Of a stretch of DNA of 64,000 bases, positions 16,389 through 25,520 are shown one piece after another. Location: contig NZ_RHJS01000002.1 in the NCBI RefSeq assembly GCF_003885045.1, forward strand, positions 2,790,001 to 2,854,000, read 5' to 3'. The position numbers and the translations under genes were made by a program. Under the pieces are notes generated by a model that had not been told where the DNA came from, made no database searches, and saw nothing but the letters and a program-made list of their open reading frames with translations. The stretch comes from Schaedlerella arabinosiphila. GTDB lineage: Bacteria; Bacillota; Clostridia; Lachnospirales; Lachnospiraceae. Numbering within the stretch: position 1 is the first letter of the stretch; each line of letters begins with the position of its first letter.

Positions 16389-17601
16389 CTGTTTCCCTTC
16401 TTTTCGTCAGCAGGCCGCATATTCTCTTCATCCCCTCCTCCAAAACGGAACGAGGACAAGCTGCATTCAGCCGTATGTAAGTGTCTGAATTTTGGACGAA
16501 CATATTTCCTCCTTCTAAAAGCACACCTGCCCCCTGCGCAAAAAGCAGCGGAAGGTCTTCCCCCTTTTCTACATAGGCTCCGATATCTACCCATCCAAGG
16601 TATGTGGCATCCGGAATCCGAAATACAGCATCCGGCAAATGCTCAGCCAGATAACCGCGCACAAATTCAAAGTTGGCATCCAGATATTTTCTCAGCTCCA
16701 TGAGCCAGTCATATCCGCCTTTATATGCGCCAATGGCTCCGGCCAGAGACAGCGGGTTTTCGTCAAAATTGTGCCATTTATGCCAGCATTTCCGGATATC
16801 CTCATTGGGGATGATGATATTGGAAAACTGCAGCCCGGCCGTGTTAAAGGTCTTGCTCGGCGCCATGCAGGTAATGATCTGGTCACTGTCCGGATAGAGC
16901 TTCGCAAGCGGGATATGGGTACGTCCTGTCCGGATCAGATCGCAATGGATCTCATCGGAAATAATGATCACATGATTTTCAAAACAGATTTCCGCAATTC
17001 TGCGCAGCTCCTCCTCCGTCCAGATCCGTCCGGACGGATTATGGGGATTGCAGAGTATAAACAATTTTACCGCCGGGTCCTCTGCTTTTCTTTGGAAATC
17101 TTCAAAGTCAATTTCATAATATCCGTCTTTCTTTCGATTGCACAGGTCCGAACACACATACCCCACTCCATTGTGCTCCGCGGCATATTTAAAATACGCA
17201 TAGGAGGGCGTCATCATCAGCACCTTGTCTTTTGGCCTGCAGATGTATCCTGTCAGTTCATAGAGTGCAGGAATCACACCGTGGGAAGTGTATAAGTCCT
17301 TCCGCGGAAATGTCCATCCATAGAGTTTCCTGGTCCAGGATGAAAATGCCTGATAATACTCATCTCCAAAAATCCTGGTATATCCAAAGATCTTCCGGTC
17401 CAGCCTTTCCCGGATCGCATCCGTGATACAGTCCGGTGACGCAAACTCCATATCCGCGATCCACATACGGATAAATTCATCATCCGCAAACGGAAATTTC
17501 ATCGTTTCATCCGCATGAAAAATATACTGTCTGAATCCATCCGTGTTCATGCAGCTTGTGTGTTTCCTGTCAATGATTTCATCAAAGTTATATTTCATCA
17601 T
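16366..17601 (-). CDS. PatB/MalY-type PLP-dependent aminotransferase / C-S lyase
   Basis: 411 residues, fold-type I class I/II aminotransferase. NPHNPSGRIWTEEEL (about 185-199), SDEIHCDL (215-222) and MAPSKTFNTAGLQFSN with Lys250 as the PLP Schiff-base lysine are all present. The closest named group is the PatB/MalY cystathionine beta-lyase-like branch, whose members either beta-eliminate sulfur amino acids or transaminate. The start has two consecutive ATG codons after AAGGAG. It follows the Fe-alcohol dehydrogenase gene by 32 bp. In this operon it probably generates or consumes an amino acid or amine linked to the glycyl radical enzyme substrate. Confidence 0.9.
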   Translation of the reverse strand: MMKYNFDEIIDRKHTSCMNTDGFRQYIFHADETMKFPFADDEFIRMWIADMEFASPDCITDAIRERLDRKIFGYTRIFGDEYYQAFSSWTRKLYGWTFPRKDLYTSHGVIPALYELTGYICRPKDKVLMMTPSYAYFKYAAEHNGVGYVCSDLCNRKKDGYYEIDFEDFQRKAEDPAVKLFILCNPHNPSGRIWTEEELRRIAEICFENHVIIISDEIHCDLIRTGRTHIPLAKLYPDSDQIITCMAPSKTFNTAGLQFSNIIIPNEDIRKCWHKWHNFDENPLSLAGAIGAYKGGYDWLMELRKYLDANFEFVRGYLAEHLPDAVFRIPDATYLGWVDIGAYVEKGEDLPLLFAQGAGVLLEGGNMFVQNSDTYIRLNAACPRSVLEEGMKRICGLLTKRRETDGTWDSV

Positions 17602-17633
17602 TTAAGCTCCTTCAATATGATGCGGAAAATGCT

Positions 17634-18845
17634 CTACTTTTTCAGAGTCATCACCTTCCTGTATAATTGAATAAAATCTTCCTTTGTCGTCATCCTTGGG
17701 TTGTTCGGCCGGTCACCGCCCAGCATGGCATCATCGGCAAGGCGTTCCAGGCTGCCCTCTGTTACCCCAAATGACTCCAGCGGCCTGATCGGCATATCCT
17801 CCAGCAGCTCATATACGCACCGTACCCCTGTCTTTGCAGCCTCCCGCACGGACATGCCGCAGGTATCTTCACCGAAAAATCCGGCAATATCCGCATAACG
17901 CTCCGGCCATGCCCCCATATTAAATTCCATGACAACCGGCAGGCACAAGGCATTTGCCACACCATGAGGCACCTGGTATTGAGCGCCCAGAGGATGCGCC
18001 ATACAGTGCGAGATCCCCAGGCTTGCGCTGGTAAACGCATAGCCCGCCAGCATGGCGCCCATCATCATATCATATCTTGCATCCCGGTCAATATCCCCCC
18101 GATACACCGCAGGACGGATCGCATGTGCAATCAGCCGGATCGCCTGCATGGCCAATGCATCCGAGATCGGCTCCGTACAGCGGGACGTGTACGCTTCAAT
18201 GGCGTGTGTCAGGGCGTCCATCCCGGTCGCCGCGGTAACGCCTGCCGGAAGTGAATAGGTCAGCTCCGGGTCGCAGATTGCCAGAGCCGGCATGATTCCG
18301 GTCCCGCCGATGGGCATTTTCCACGCCCGCTGCCGGTCTGCGATCACCGCAAACGGCGTACATTCGCTTCCGGTCCCTGCTGCCGTAGGAATCGCCACAA
18401 TCGGAAGGGGAGCCTTCGTGAATTTATCGCAGCCCTGGTAATCCCTGATGCTGCCCCCATTGGCAACAAGGATCGCAGCAGCTTTCGCCGGGTCCATGGA
18501 GCTGCCTCCTCCAAGTCCGATCAATACATCGGAATCCTGGGCAAGGCCGGCAATCCTTTCAACGGTTTCTACAGAAGAATCCGGTTCACACTTGTCATAC
18601 ACATCCAGCGCGATCCCGGCTTCCCTGACCGACTGTATGATACGCTCTGCAATCCCGAATTTCACAAGCCCCTGGTCAGTGACAAGAGTCGCCTTTTTCA
18701 CTCCCAGTTTTTTTAATTCCTCCCCGGTCCTGACAGATGCACCGTTTCCAAAAAGGACCGCGCCTGAAGGCGCCCACGAAAAAACAGACTTTTTATCTTT
18801 GAATACGCTGTAATCCAGCGGTAGCTGCGCTACTGGTCGAAACAT
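17634..18845 (-). CDS. Iron-containing alcohol dehydrogenase
   Basis: 403 residues of the group III Fe-ADH family. The GLGGGSSMDPAKAAA nucleotide-binding segment lies near 114-130. The metal-binding region includes ATGMDALTHAIEAYTS and HCMAHPLGAQYQVPHG, which supplies the conserved histidines. The family interconverts aldehydes and alcohols with NAD(P)H, for example 1,3-propanediol, lactaldehyde or sulfoacetaldehyde reduction. GGAGG precedes the ATG. A terminator-like hairpin lies immediately upstream, so this gene and those below it may be expressed at a different level from the transporter and the radical enzyme. Confidence 0.93.
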   Translation of the reverse strand: MFRPVAQLPLDYSVFKDKKSVFSWAPSGAVLFGNGASVRTGEELKKLGVKKATLVTDQGLVKFGIAERIIQSVREAGIALDVYDKCEPDSSVETVERIAGLAQDSDVLIGLGGGSSMDPAKAAAILVANGGSIRDYQGCDKFTKAPLPIVAIPTAAGTGSECTPFAVIADRQRAWKMPIGGTGIMPALAICDPELTYSLPAGVTAATGMDALTHAIEAYTSRCTEPISDALAMQAIRLIAHAIRPAVYRGDIDRDARYDMMMGAMLAGYAFTSASLGISHCMAHPLGAQYQVPHGVANALCLPVVMEFNMGAWPERYADIAGFFGEDTCGMSVREAAKTGVRCVYELLEDMPIRPLESFGVTEGSLERLADDAMLGGDRPNNPRMTTKEDFIQLYRKVMTLKK

Positions 18846-18865
18846 ATGAAAAACCTCCTTCTTAT

Positions 18866-18922
18866 GAAAAAATCTGCCGATATACGGTTCTGCAAAACAG
18901 CTCTCCTCCTTCTATCGGCAGA
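18866..18922 (-). terminator. Internal terminator/attenuator between the YkvI-like and Fe-ADH genes
   Basis: On the minus strand TCTGCCGATA and TATCGGCAGA form a perfect 10-bp stem with a 30-nt loop, followed by six T. It lies 11 bases past the transporter stop codon. Complete termination would separate the activase-enzyme-transporter group from the ADH group. Partial read-through would give graded expression. Confidence 0.75.
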
Positions 18923-18933
18923 CTTTCTTTTAC

Positions 18934-20049
18934 TTAAGCTTCAATGCCTTCATTTTTATCCTTTGATTTCACCATAATATATCTTGCTACGATCACAACA
19001 AAAACGATTGCTCCTGAGTAACCGCAATATGTCATGATAAATCCAAGCAGTTGCTGATACGGCACAAAAAGACATACAAAATATGTAACCACACCAAATC
19101 CAACCACTGCAAATTTGTAGTTTCTTGACTTGTCATCTTTGATAAAAAAGCTGACTGTATTCCAAAGGGACGGACAGATCGTAGAATAAATCGCCAAAAT
19201 AATAATCACTGCAAACAACGTACCTACAGATCCCATAATGTCCGAAGCCAATGCCAGATTCGGAATCGCGACAGTGGATGCTTCTTCAATATTTCCAAGA
19301 TGGTTCAGCCCCATCAGCACGGAAACCGTGGAGATAAAAAACGCACCTGTGAAAAGAACCAGTTTAAAAGGCGCAAACTTATATTCACGATTCTGATGTG
19401 CCATAGTGGCAACAAAATTCGAAACCAGCAAAAGCGAGCATCCGCCGAAGGACAGCCCCGCCGTCAGCCAGTGGTTTGTTCCCCTCGTAATCGAAACCGC
19501 GCCGCTGTCTAAAAGTGCCATTCCCTCCGGAATCCGCGGGAAGAATGTGAATGCGGAAATCAGTCCAACGATCAAGGTAAAGCACACAATGACCGGCCCG
19601 ATAAAGCCAATGATATCTACAACACGGTTCAGACCAAAGATTGCGGTTGCCACCGATGCCGCGACCATGATCGCAATCGCGGCCGGCATTGCCAGGCCCC
19701 ACTGCTGGTTAAATGTAGACGCTCCGCCTGAGCACATGAATATATAGCAGCATGCAACAAACAGCCATGCGAATATTTCAAACAGCTTCCCCCAGATTTT
19801 TCCTGCGTAAAACGTGGTAACCTCTTTCAGATCCGTAAGTCCCCTGGTGCGCCCCGCATAAGCGTAGGCAACATATGTGGCATACATCATGATAAAGTTG
19901 ATCAGGCCTACTCCGACCGCCATATAGCCGTAACCCGAAAAGTATTGGATCGTCTCCTGCCCGGACGCGAATCCGGAACCGATCAGGAACGCCAGAAGCG
20001 CTCCCGCCAGTTTAAAAAATGTCATTCCGCTCATATTCTTTTTTTCCAT
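18934..20049 (-). CDS. YkvI-like membrane transporter
   Basis: 371 residues with about ten transmembrane helices. The N-terminal LLAFLIGSGFASGQETIQYF is the unwound helix-1 region seen in the YkvI branch of the APC/LeuT-fold superfamily. The family is poorly characterised, and an amino-acid- or amine-like solute with a cation is the usual inference. It sits between the glycyl radical enzyme gene and the Fe-ADH gene, so it is the best candidate importer for the pathway substrate. AAGGAGGG precedes the ATG. It is followed by the internal terminator. Confidence 0.85.
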   Translation of the reverse strand: MEKKNMSGMTFFKLAGALLAFLIGSGFASGQETIQYFSGYGYMAVGVGLINFIMMYATYVAYAYAGRTRGLTDLKEVTTFYAGKIWGKLFEIFAWLFVACCYIFMCSGGASTFNQQWGLAMPAAIAIMVAASVATAIFGLNRVVDIIGFIGPVIVCFTLIVGLISAFTFFPRIPEGMALLDSGAVSITRGTNHWLTAGLSFGGCSLLLVSNFVATMAHQNREYKFAPFKLVLFTGAFFISTVSVLMGLNHLGNIEEASTVAIPNLALASDIMGSVGTLFAVIIILAIYSTICPSLWNTVSFFIKDDKSRNYKFAVVGFGVVTYFVCLFVPYQQLLGFIMTYCGYSGAIVFVVIVARYIMVKSKDKNEGIEA

Positions 20050-20140
20050 GAAAACCCTCCTTCAATTTATCTAATCTGTATTCCTCGCCTGATTCCTCTC
20101 TTTGATAACTTCCTTCCCAAGCCTTTTCTAACTTCTGCGG

Positions 20141-22510
20141 TCAGCAGCAGCTTGTATGCTCTGTTCGTCCGATGATATTTTCCTGAACCCTCGGGTCTAA
20201 CTCCACGAAGAACGCGGAATATCCTGCCACACGTACCATCAGGTTCTTATAATTTTCCGGATGCTCCTGCGCGTCACGCAAGGTTTTCGTATCCACCACA
20301 TTGATCTGCACATGCTGTCCCCCGGCTTCACAGTAACCCTTTACAAATGCTTCCAGCATCTCAAGTCCCTTTTCCCCCTTTGCAACTGCCGGGTCAAACT
20401 TATGATTCACCAGAACTCCCTTCGGAACCATCACCGTATCCATCTTTCCAATGGAATTGCCAACCGCGGTAGGGCCGTTCCGATCCATGCCGTTCGATGG
20501 AGAAGCATTATTGGCAAGGGGCTCTCCGTCCTTTCGTCCGTCCGGCGTCGCTCCTACAACACGTCCCTGCCAGATGTTGTATGTCTGGTTCAGAAGGATC
20601 AGCTCGTACTGTCCGAATCTGGAATCCTGATGCGCCCGGTTTTCCTCCGCGCAGAAGGTCACTACCTGGCGGCAGTAGTCGTCAACCAGATCTTCGTCAT
20701 TTCCAAAATGGACATATTTATTCAGCAGCATCTGGTGCCATTCTTCATGATCCTCGTAATTGTGATCCAGAATGTCCGTCAGTTCCGGAAGCGTCAAAAG
20801 CTTCTGACGGAATACGACCTGGTCGATCGCCGCCAGGGAATCCGCCGCATTCGCGACGCCGCTGATGAACGTACCGGTACTGCTGTATTTGGCACCGTTC
20901 TTTTGGAGGATACGTCCCTTTTCGATGCATCCGTCCACCAGGGTTGATGCAAAGACCGTGGGGCAGATCTGGGAATGCAGCGCGGAGCAGATGCCGTATG
21001 CCTGCAGATGGTAATCAATGATATATGCAAGCTGTTCCCTGTATGCCTTCATAAACCGCTCCATGCTGTCCATCTCTTCCATGGCGCCGGTCTTCGGTCC
21101 GAACTGACGGCCGGTTTTCGGGTCAACCCCGTTGTGCATGGTCAGCTCCAGCACCTTTAAGATATTGATAAATCCGGCTACCGGACGGAAGTCTGTTTTT
21201 CCCGGTACCTGCGCCTCTACACAGCCTTCGATGGCATAATCCCGTGCCTCCCGGATGTCGTTGCAGCCATTGGCTAATACACGCGGGATATTGATATCGT
21301 CATTAAAGAATGCCGGCTGTCCAAGACCTTTTTGGGTCAGTTTCAACGCCCTCTTAAAAGTCTCCTCGTCGATTTTCTTATTGTAGCGGAAAGAGATTGC
21401 CGGCTGTGTCGTCTGTGCCCCGTCCGCAGCTTCCAGGAACAGATAGGTCAGACGGTTGCATGCATTTTTACCTTCCGAATTGATACCTCCGATGGTAATG
21501 TTTGTCCACATGGGGAACCCTGCATATGCCTCTGCCTCAATGTGGTCACGCAGTTCAAAAATCTCCGTCCACTTGATCAGCATGCACTCGATCATCTCTA
21601 CAATCTCATCCTCTGTGGCCACTCCGTTGTCCATATCGTGCTGGAAATATGGATACATAAACTGGTCAAAACGGCCTACAGAATGGTTATGTCCTGCATT
21701 TTCAATCTGATAGATCAGATGGATGAACCAGAAAAACTGCATTGCCTCATAAAAGGTTCTCGGCGGCAGCTCGGGTACGCGTTCACAGGTTTCTGCAATA
21801 CGCAGCAGCTCCCCTTTCCGTTTTTCATCCTGTTCCTCTGCCGCCATTTCACGCGCCAGGTCCGCATACCGATGGGCAAATTTGACTGCGGCATTTAATG
21901 TGATAAGCATCCCCTCCCAGGTGTCCTTCTGCTCCTGCGTGACAAAATCATAATGCTCAATGTGATCCAGCTTGTCCTGAATCTCTTCCATCATCCTGCG
22001 GAAACCTTTTTCAAAAATCACGCCGTACTGCGGCATATGGCTTGCGGTGGAAACGATACGGGAACCGATGGTGATCAGCCCGTCCAGAGAAGCCTGCTTC
22101 ATGTCCTCCGGGAGACGGCTGTCGATCACCTCGCGGAATCCATGCCCCTTCCACTCTGTACAGATTTTAATCAGCTCCTCTTTGTCTTCCGGCTTCACCC
22201 AGCACATATTGTCTGTAGAACGGGTATCAAACGTATCAATATCCTCCAAAATCCAGTTCGCGCCCCACTCCGGATACGCCGGTACCGAACGGTACCTCTC
22301 CCCATGGTCCCCCACGAAAATAGACTCAGGATTGATAAAAATGGTCATCCGTTCCAGCAGATACTCCAAAAGATGTGCCTTTCTGGACACCGGAGATTCC
22401 ACGGACGGAATGCGGTAAAATTCCGTGACTAATCTCGCCCTTTCCACGGAAATAGACGGATGCGTGTTGCGAAGCCGTGCTTTCAGAAATTCAACCTTCT
22501 TGCTGCTCAT
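20141..22510 (-). CDS. Glycyl radical enzyme, C-X eliminase (dehydratase/lyase) class
   Basis: 789 residues, close to glycerol dehydratase and hydroxyproline dehydratase lengths. Active-site GCVEAQVPGKTDF places the thiyl cysteine at 430 and the acid/base glutamate at 432. The C-terminal RVAGYSAFF loop carries radical Gly763, followed by IIGRTEHTS. HNHSVGRFDQF (274-284) is typical of eliminases rather than pyruvate formate-lyase (which has adjacent Cys-Cys) or decarboxylases. It would eliminate water, an amine or sulfite from a vicinally substituted alcohol. Substrate is not identifiable: the context (PLP enzyme, Fe-ADH, YkvI transporter) matches none of the described choline, propanediol, hydroxyproline or isethionate clusters that I know. 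AGGAGG precedes the ATG. Confidence 0.94.
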   Translation of the reverse strand: MSSKKVEFLKARLRNTHPSISVERARLVTEFYRIPSVESPVSRKAHLLEYLLERMTIFINPESIFVGDHGERYRSVPAYPEWGANWILEDIDTFDTRSTDNMCWVKPEDKEELIKICTEWKGHGFREVIDSRLPEDMKQASLDGLITIGSRIVSTASHMPQYGVIFEKGFRRMMEEIQDKLDHIEHYDFVTQEQKDTWEGMLITLNAAVKFAHRYADLAREMAAEEQDEKRKGELLRIAETCERVPELPPRTFYEAMQFFWFIHLIYQIENAGHNHSVGRFDQFMYPYFQHDMDNGVATEDEIVEMIECMLIKWTEIFELRDHIEAEAYAGFPMWTNITIGGINSEGKNACNRLTYLFLEAADGAQTTQPAISFRYNKKIDEETFKRALKLTQKGLGQPAFFNDDINIPRVLANGCNDIREARDYAIEGCVEAQVPGKTDFRPVAGFINILKVLELTMHNGVDPKTGRQFGPKTGAMEEMDSMERFMKAYREQLAYIIDYHLQAYGICSALHSQICPTVFASTLVDGCIEKGRILQKNGAKYSSTGTFISGVANAADSLAAIDQVVFRQKLLTLPELTDILDHNYEDHEEWHQMLLNKYVHFGNDEDLVDDYCRQVVTFCAEENRAHQDSRFGQYELILLNQTYNIWQGRVVGATPDGRKDGEPLANNASPSNGMDRNGPTAVGNSIGKMDTVMVPKGVLVNHKFDPAVAKGEKGLEMLEAFVKGYCEAGGQHVQINVVDTKTLRDAQEHPENYKNLMVRVAGYSAFFVELDPRVQENIIGRTEHTSCC

Positions 22511-22575
22511 AGTATTGCCTCCTTTTGTTTTTTATAAACCCCCCCTGATTCAGCGGGATGTTTTCCATAGTTCTT

Positions 22576-23520
22576 CTACTCATCAGCGCTGTTTTCACTG
22601 TTGTAAAAACATTTTTTCCCGACCGGAAGAAGAATTTCATTCGCCGTATCTACCAGATGCCGCATATGAACTATATCCGGTTCCTCTACATCATCCAACT
22701 GATACTGCCTGTCCAAAATCTTGTATTTGTTGATTCCCAGCTTGTGATAAGCCAAAAGCTCATATCGCCTGATACTTCCATGCAACGTGATAAATTCCGC
22801 CGTAGCCCGGATGTTTTCATCGGAATCGTTCCAGCCGGGAACCACAGGTGTGCGTACGCAGATTTCATTGCCGTGTTCGCTGATCCTCTTTAGGTTTTCC
22901 AAAATATGTACATTGGATTGCCCCGTAATCTTCTGATGCATCTTCTCGTCCATATGCTTGATATCAAAATAAATAAAATCAATGTAATCCAGGCAGGGTG
23001 CGAATCTTTCATAATTGCCGCATCCGCATGTCTCAATCGCTACATGGATCTTATACTCTCTGCACTTCTTGCAGACCGCCAGTAAAAATTCAGGCTGCAT
23101 CAGCGCCTCGCCTCCGGAAAAGGTAACCCCTCCTTTGGAATGCTCAAAATAAAAACGGTCCTGATAAATACGGCGGAACAAGCCCTCCACTGTATATTCC
23201 TTTCCAAACTGTTTCCTTGCCTCCGTGGGACATAATTGGGCGCACAGGCCGCATGCATTACACTTGGAACGGTCATATTGCATGGCCCCTTTGTCGTCTA
23301 GCCGGACCGCGCCTGCCGGACATTTTTTCAGGCAGAACCCGCAGCCCATACAGTTCACCGGATTCAAAGAGATCTCCGGTGCAAAAGAAATTCCTTCTGG
23401 ATTGGCGCACCACAGGCAGCGCAGTCCGCATCCTTTGAAAAATACGGTCGTCCGCATCCCCCTTCCGTCCCTGATGGAGCATTTTTGAATATTAAAAATT
23501 CTTCCGGTCAGCTCACTCAT
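22576..23520 (-). CDS. Glycyl radical enzyme activating enzyme (radical SAM)
   Basis: 314 residues. The CGLRCLWC motif (Cys31, Cys35, Cys38) binds the SAM-cleaving 4Fe-4S cluster. A two-cluster ferredoxin insert follows (NCMGCGFCLKKC and KCNACGLCAQLC, about 57-95), as in activases of dehydratase-type glycyl radical enzymes. FSGGEALMQPEFL and ETCGCGNYERF are family motifs. It abstracts hydrogen from Gly763 of the enzyme encoded 65 bp downstream. It is the first gene of the operon, which is unusual because the activase often follows the enzyme. AGGAGGG precedes the ATG. Confidence 0.95.
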   Translation of the reverse strand: MSELTGRIFNIQKCSIRDGRGMRTTVFFKGCGLRCLWCANPEGISFAPEISLNPVNCMGCGFCLKKCPAGAVRLDDKGAMQYDRSKCNACGLCAQLCPTEARKQFGKEYTVEGLFRRIYQDRFYFEHSKGGVTFSGGEALMQPEFLLAVCKKCREYKIHVAIETCGCGNYERFAPCLDYIDFIYFDIKHMDEKMHQKITGQSNVHILENLKRISEHGNEICVRTPVVPGWNDSDENIRATAEFITLHGSIRRYELLAYHKLGINKYKILDRQYQLDDVEEPDIVHMRHLVDTANEILLPVGKKCFYNSENSADE

Positions 23521-23842
23521 GTTGTCCCTCCTGGATTAATAATTTATTATCAAATCTTCATTTCCCGCTCATTTGTTTCTTTTGATCGGCACAATCAAAT
23601 CTCTTAATTTTCTGATTATTTTATATTTGATTTTGAATTGCCTGTTATTAGTTAAAGCATATCAGCAAATGCGCAAATCGTCTAACAAATAAAATTCATA
23701 GGAATATTAATCATCCTCATACATAATTCTGATAAAAAAATATTATTATATATATAAAGCCAGAGGCACAAATGAAACAGACAACGCTGGTGCGCTGACG
23801 GATGATCCTGCAGCCAGTCCACCAGAATTAAAGGAGGAGCTT
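23521..23842. promoter_or_regulatory. Divergent control region of the cargo operon and LysR gene
   Basis: 322 bp, very AT-rich and free of ORFs, between the activase gene (minus) and the LysR gene (plus). TTTGAT (23581-23586) and ATCAAA (23594-23599) form a perfect 6-bp inverted repeat with a 7-bp spacer. This is a plausible LysR-type site about 60 bp from the activase start. No convincing consensus -35/-10 pair was found, which would fit activator-dependent promoters. Confidence 0.6.
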
Positions 23843-24736
23843 ATGGATACTGTAAAATACGAAATTTTTCTCAAAGTCCTGGAATGCCGTAATTTTTCAA
23901 AAGCCGCGGAAGAACTCGGCTATACGCAGTCCGCTGTCAGCCATTCTGTCTCTAACCTTGAAAAATCCTTTGGATTTAAACTGCTGAATCGGGAAAACAA
24001 TAACATCAGCCTTACCAGGGCCGGAATTGATATCCTTCCTTATATCCGCAATATCGTAGACGCCCAGAATGCGTTGGACTTCAGTCTCGCCTCCTATCAC
24101 GATCCAGGGACCGGTACGCTCTGCATCGCCACAATTCCAAGCCTGGCCATCCATTATTTTCCAAAACTGCTGTCTGCGTTTAAGGAGCAGTACCCACAAA
24201 TACATATTGTTGTAATTGATGGAAATTACGAAGAAATAGAAGAAATGCTGGCTGGCGGAAGGGTTGATTTCGGGATCACTTCCATTACGCCGTCCCTTCC
24301 CTTCAAGACGATTGAATTTTTTCGGGAAGACCTGTGCGCCATCCTGTCCTGCAAGCATCCGCTCGCCCGCAAAGAAACGGTTTCTCTGCGCGATCTGGAG
24401 ACTGATTCTTTTATCATGCCCGGGGAGGGGCCGAATCATCAGGTAGGGCAGCTCATTCAGAAATATCATTTAAACTACAATATCGTCTATTCTGTTTCCG
24501 ACGATAATCTGACGGTCTCCATGGTCGCGCAAAATCTGGGAGTCAGTATTCTTCCTGAAATGTCCTTTAAAGATTATCTGAACCTTCCGATCACTTCCAG
24601 AAAGATTGCGGAAGAGCCTTTCCGGGATCTCGGAATCATCTATAATGACATCAATTCGGTTTCACCGATCAGTAAAACTTTTATTAAATTTACTCAAAAT
24701 TATTTTCTTGCTCATCGGAAAGACGGACAGACTTAG
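23843..24736 (+). CDS. LysR-family transcriptional regulator
   Basis: 297 residues. The N-terminal winged helix (about 1-60) contains FLKVLECRNFSKAAEELGYT and QSAVSHSVSNLEKSFGFKLL. The periplasmic-binding-like effector domain (about 88-290) includes GTLCIATIPSLAIHYFPKLL. It is divergent from the activase-enzyme operon, the classic arrangement for a LysR activator of the neighbouring pathway, and it shares a 322-bp control region. AAGGAGG precedes the ATG. The effector is probably the pathway substrate or an intermediate (inference). Confidence 0.93.
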   Translation: MDTVKYEIFLKVLECRNFSKAAEELGYTQSAVSHSVSNLEKSFGFKLLNRENNNISLTRAGIDILPYIRNIVDAQNALDFSLASYHDPGTGTLCIATIPSLAIHYFPKLLSAFKEQYPQIHIVVIDGNYEEIEEMLAGGRVDFGITSITPSLPFKTIEFFREDLCAILSCKHPLARKETVSLRDLETDSFIMPGEGPNHQVGQLIQKYHLNYNIVYSVSDDNLTVSMVAQNLGVSILPEMSFKDYLNLPITSRKIAEEPFRDLGIIYNDINSVSPISKTFIKFTQNYFLAHRKDGQT

Positions 24737-24793
24737 GGAACATTCGAAGCTAGTGCATGAAAGGATCTATATCAAATCGGGAGGTTTTTCTAA

Positions 24794-25438
24794 ATGGACG
24801 AAATCATGGATTATTACAAAAGACTGGTTCCTTTTCTGGGAACCGCACTCGGAGAGCACTGCGAAGTCGCACTTTTGGACTGCAGGCTCCAGAAGATTGT
24901 CGCGATCACCAACGGCCATATCAGCGGGCGCAGTATCGGCGCGCCTATGACAGATCTGGCAGAACGCATGATTAAAAATGAAGAATGGAAGCACCGGGAT
25001 TTTATCGCAAATTATTCCGGATATACAAGGGATCAGAAGCTGCTGAAGTCATCCACATATTTTATCAAATCCCGCAGCACCTTGTTCGGTATGCTCTGTA
25101 TCAATATGGATACGACCTGCTTTCAGCTTATCAGCGACACGGCTCTGCTGTTGGGCGGACTCGTCCGCGGCAGTGCGAGGCTCGAAGGCAGCAGCGGTTC
25201 AAACAGCGAAACCTTTCAGGACAACGCAGCAAACACAATCAATCAGGTACTCCACAGTCTCTATAAGGAAAAGGTACCGGAGCATTTCACGAGAGATGAC
25301 CGGATCTTGATTCTCTCCATGCTCCAGGAGAAAAAATTGTTTTTAGTGAAGGGGGCTGTCCATCGGATCGCTGAAATCCTCAACTGCAGCGTCCCCACCG
25401 TATATCGGGAACTGGCCCAATTAAAAGAAAGGCAATAG
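24794..25438 (+). CDS. YheO/DauR-like PAS-HTH regulator
   Basis: 214 residues. The N-terminal YheO-type PAS domain (about 5-120) has LGTALGEHCEVALLD and LAERMIKNEEWKHRDF. The C-terminal HTH (about 160-212) has KGAVHRIAEILNCSVPTVYR. Relatives regulate D-amino-acid and other amino-acid catabolism. It lies 57 bp after the LysR gene in the same direction and 55 bp before attR. Two regulators at one end suggest that both the substrate and a second signal (amino acid or redox) control the cargo. Confidence 0.88.
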   Translation: MDEIMDYYKRLVPFLGTALGEHCEVALLDCRLQKIVAITNGHISGRSIGAPMTDLAERMIKNEEWKHRDFIANYSGYTRDQKLLKSSTYFIKSRSTLFGMLCINMDTTCFQLISDTALLLGGLVRGSARLEGSSGSNSETFQDNAANTINQVLHSLYKEKVPEHFTRDDRILILSMLQEKKLFLVKGAVHRIAEILNCSVPTVYRELAQLKERQ

Positions 25439-25474
25439 GGTTTCTCCGTCTCTGTGCAGGCTGCTTACATAAAA

Positions 25475-25520
25475 GTTGCCGCTGCCGCCCCATCGGCAAA
25501 TCTACCCTGCTGTCCATTAT
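25475..25520. other. attR junction of the integrated element
   Basis: Element arm GTTGCCGCTGCCGCCCCAT ends in CGGCAA (25494-25499). The ABC gene then resumes at 25500 with ATCTACCCTG (KST codons). The left-end arm 10135-10157 ends in GCGGCAAC, an inverted copy of GTTGCCGC at 25475. Joined, the two arms form a 48-bp imperfect palindrome with 16 of 24 paired positions matching and AA in the centre. Confidence 0.88.

Larger units (their letters stand above)
10135..25499. mobile_element. 15.4-kb serine-recombinase element carrying a glycyl radical enzyme operon
   Basis: The element lies between attL (10129-10134) and attR (25494-25499) and splits an ABC ATPase gene. Content from the left: large serine recombinase, small basic protein, unknown protein, then a nine-gene minus-strand metabolic block led by a glycyl radical enzyme and activase, and two plus-strand regulators at the right end. 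No relaxase, conjugation, replication, capsid or transposase gene is visible. It is therefore a compact integrative island that needs only its recombinase to move, or a mobilizable passenger. Excision would restore the ABC gene exactly (768 nt, 256 codons with stop). Boundary positions are read directly from the sequence; mobility is inferred. Confidence 0.9.
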
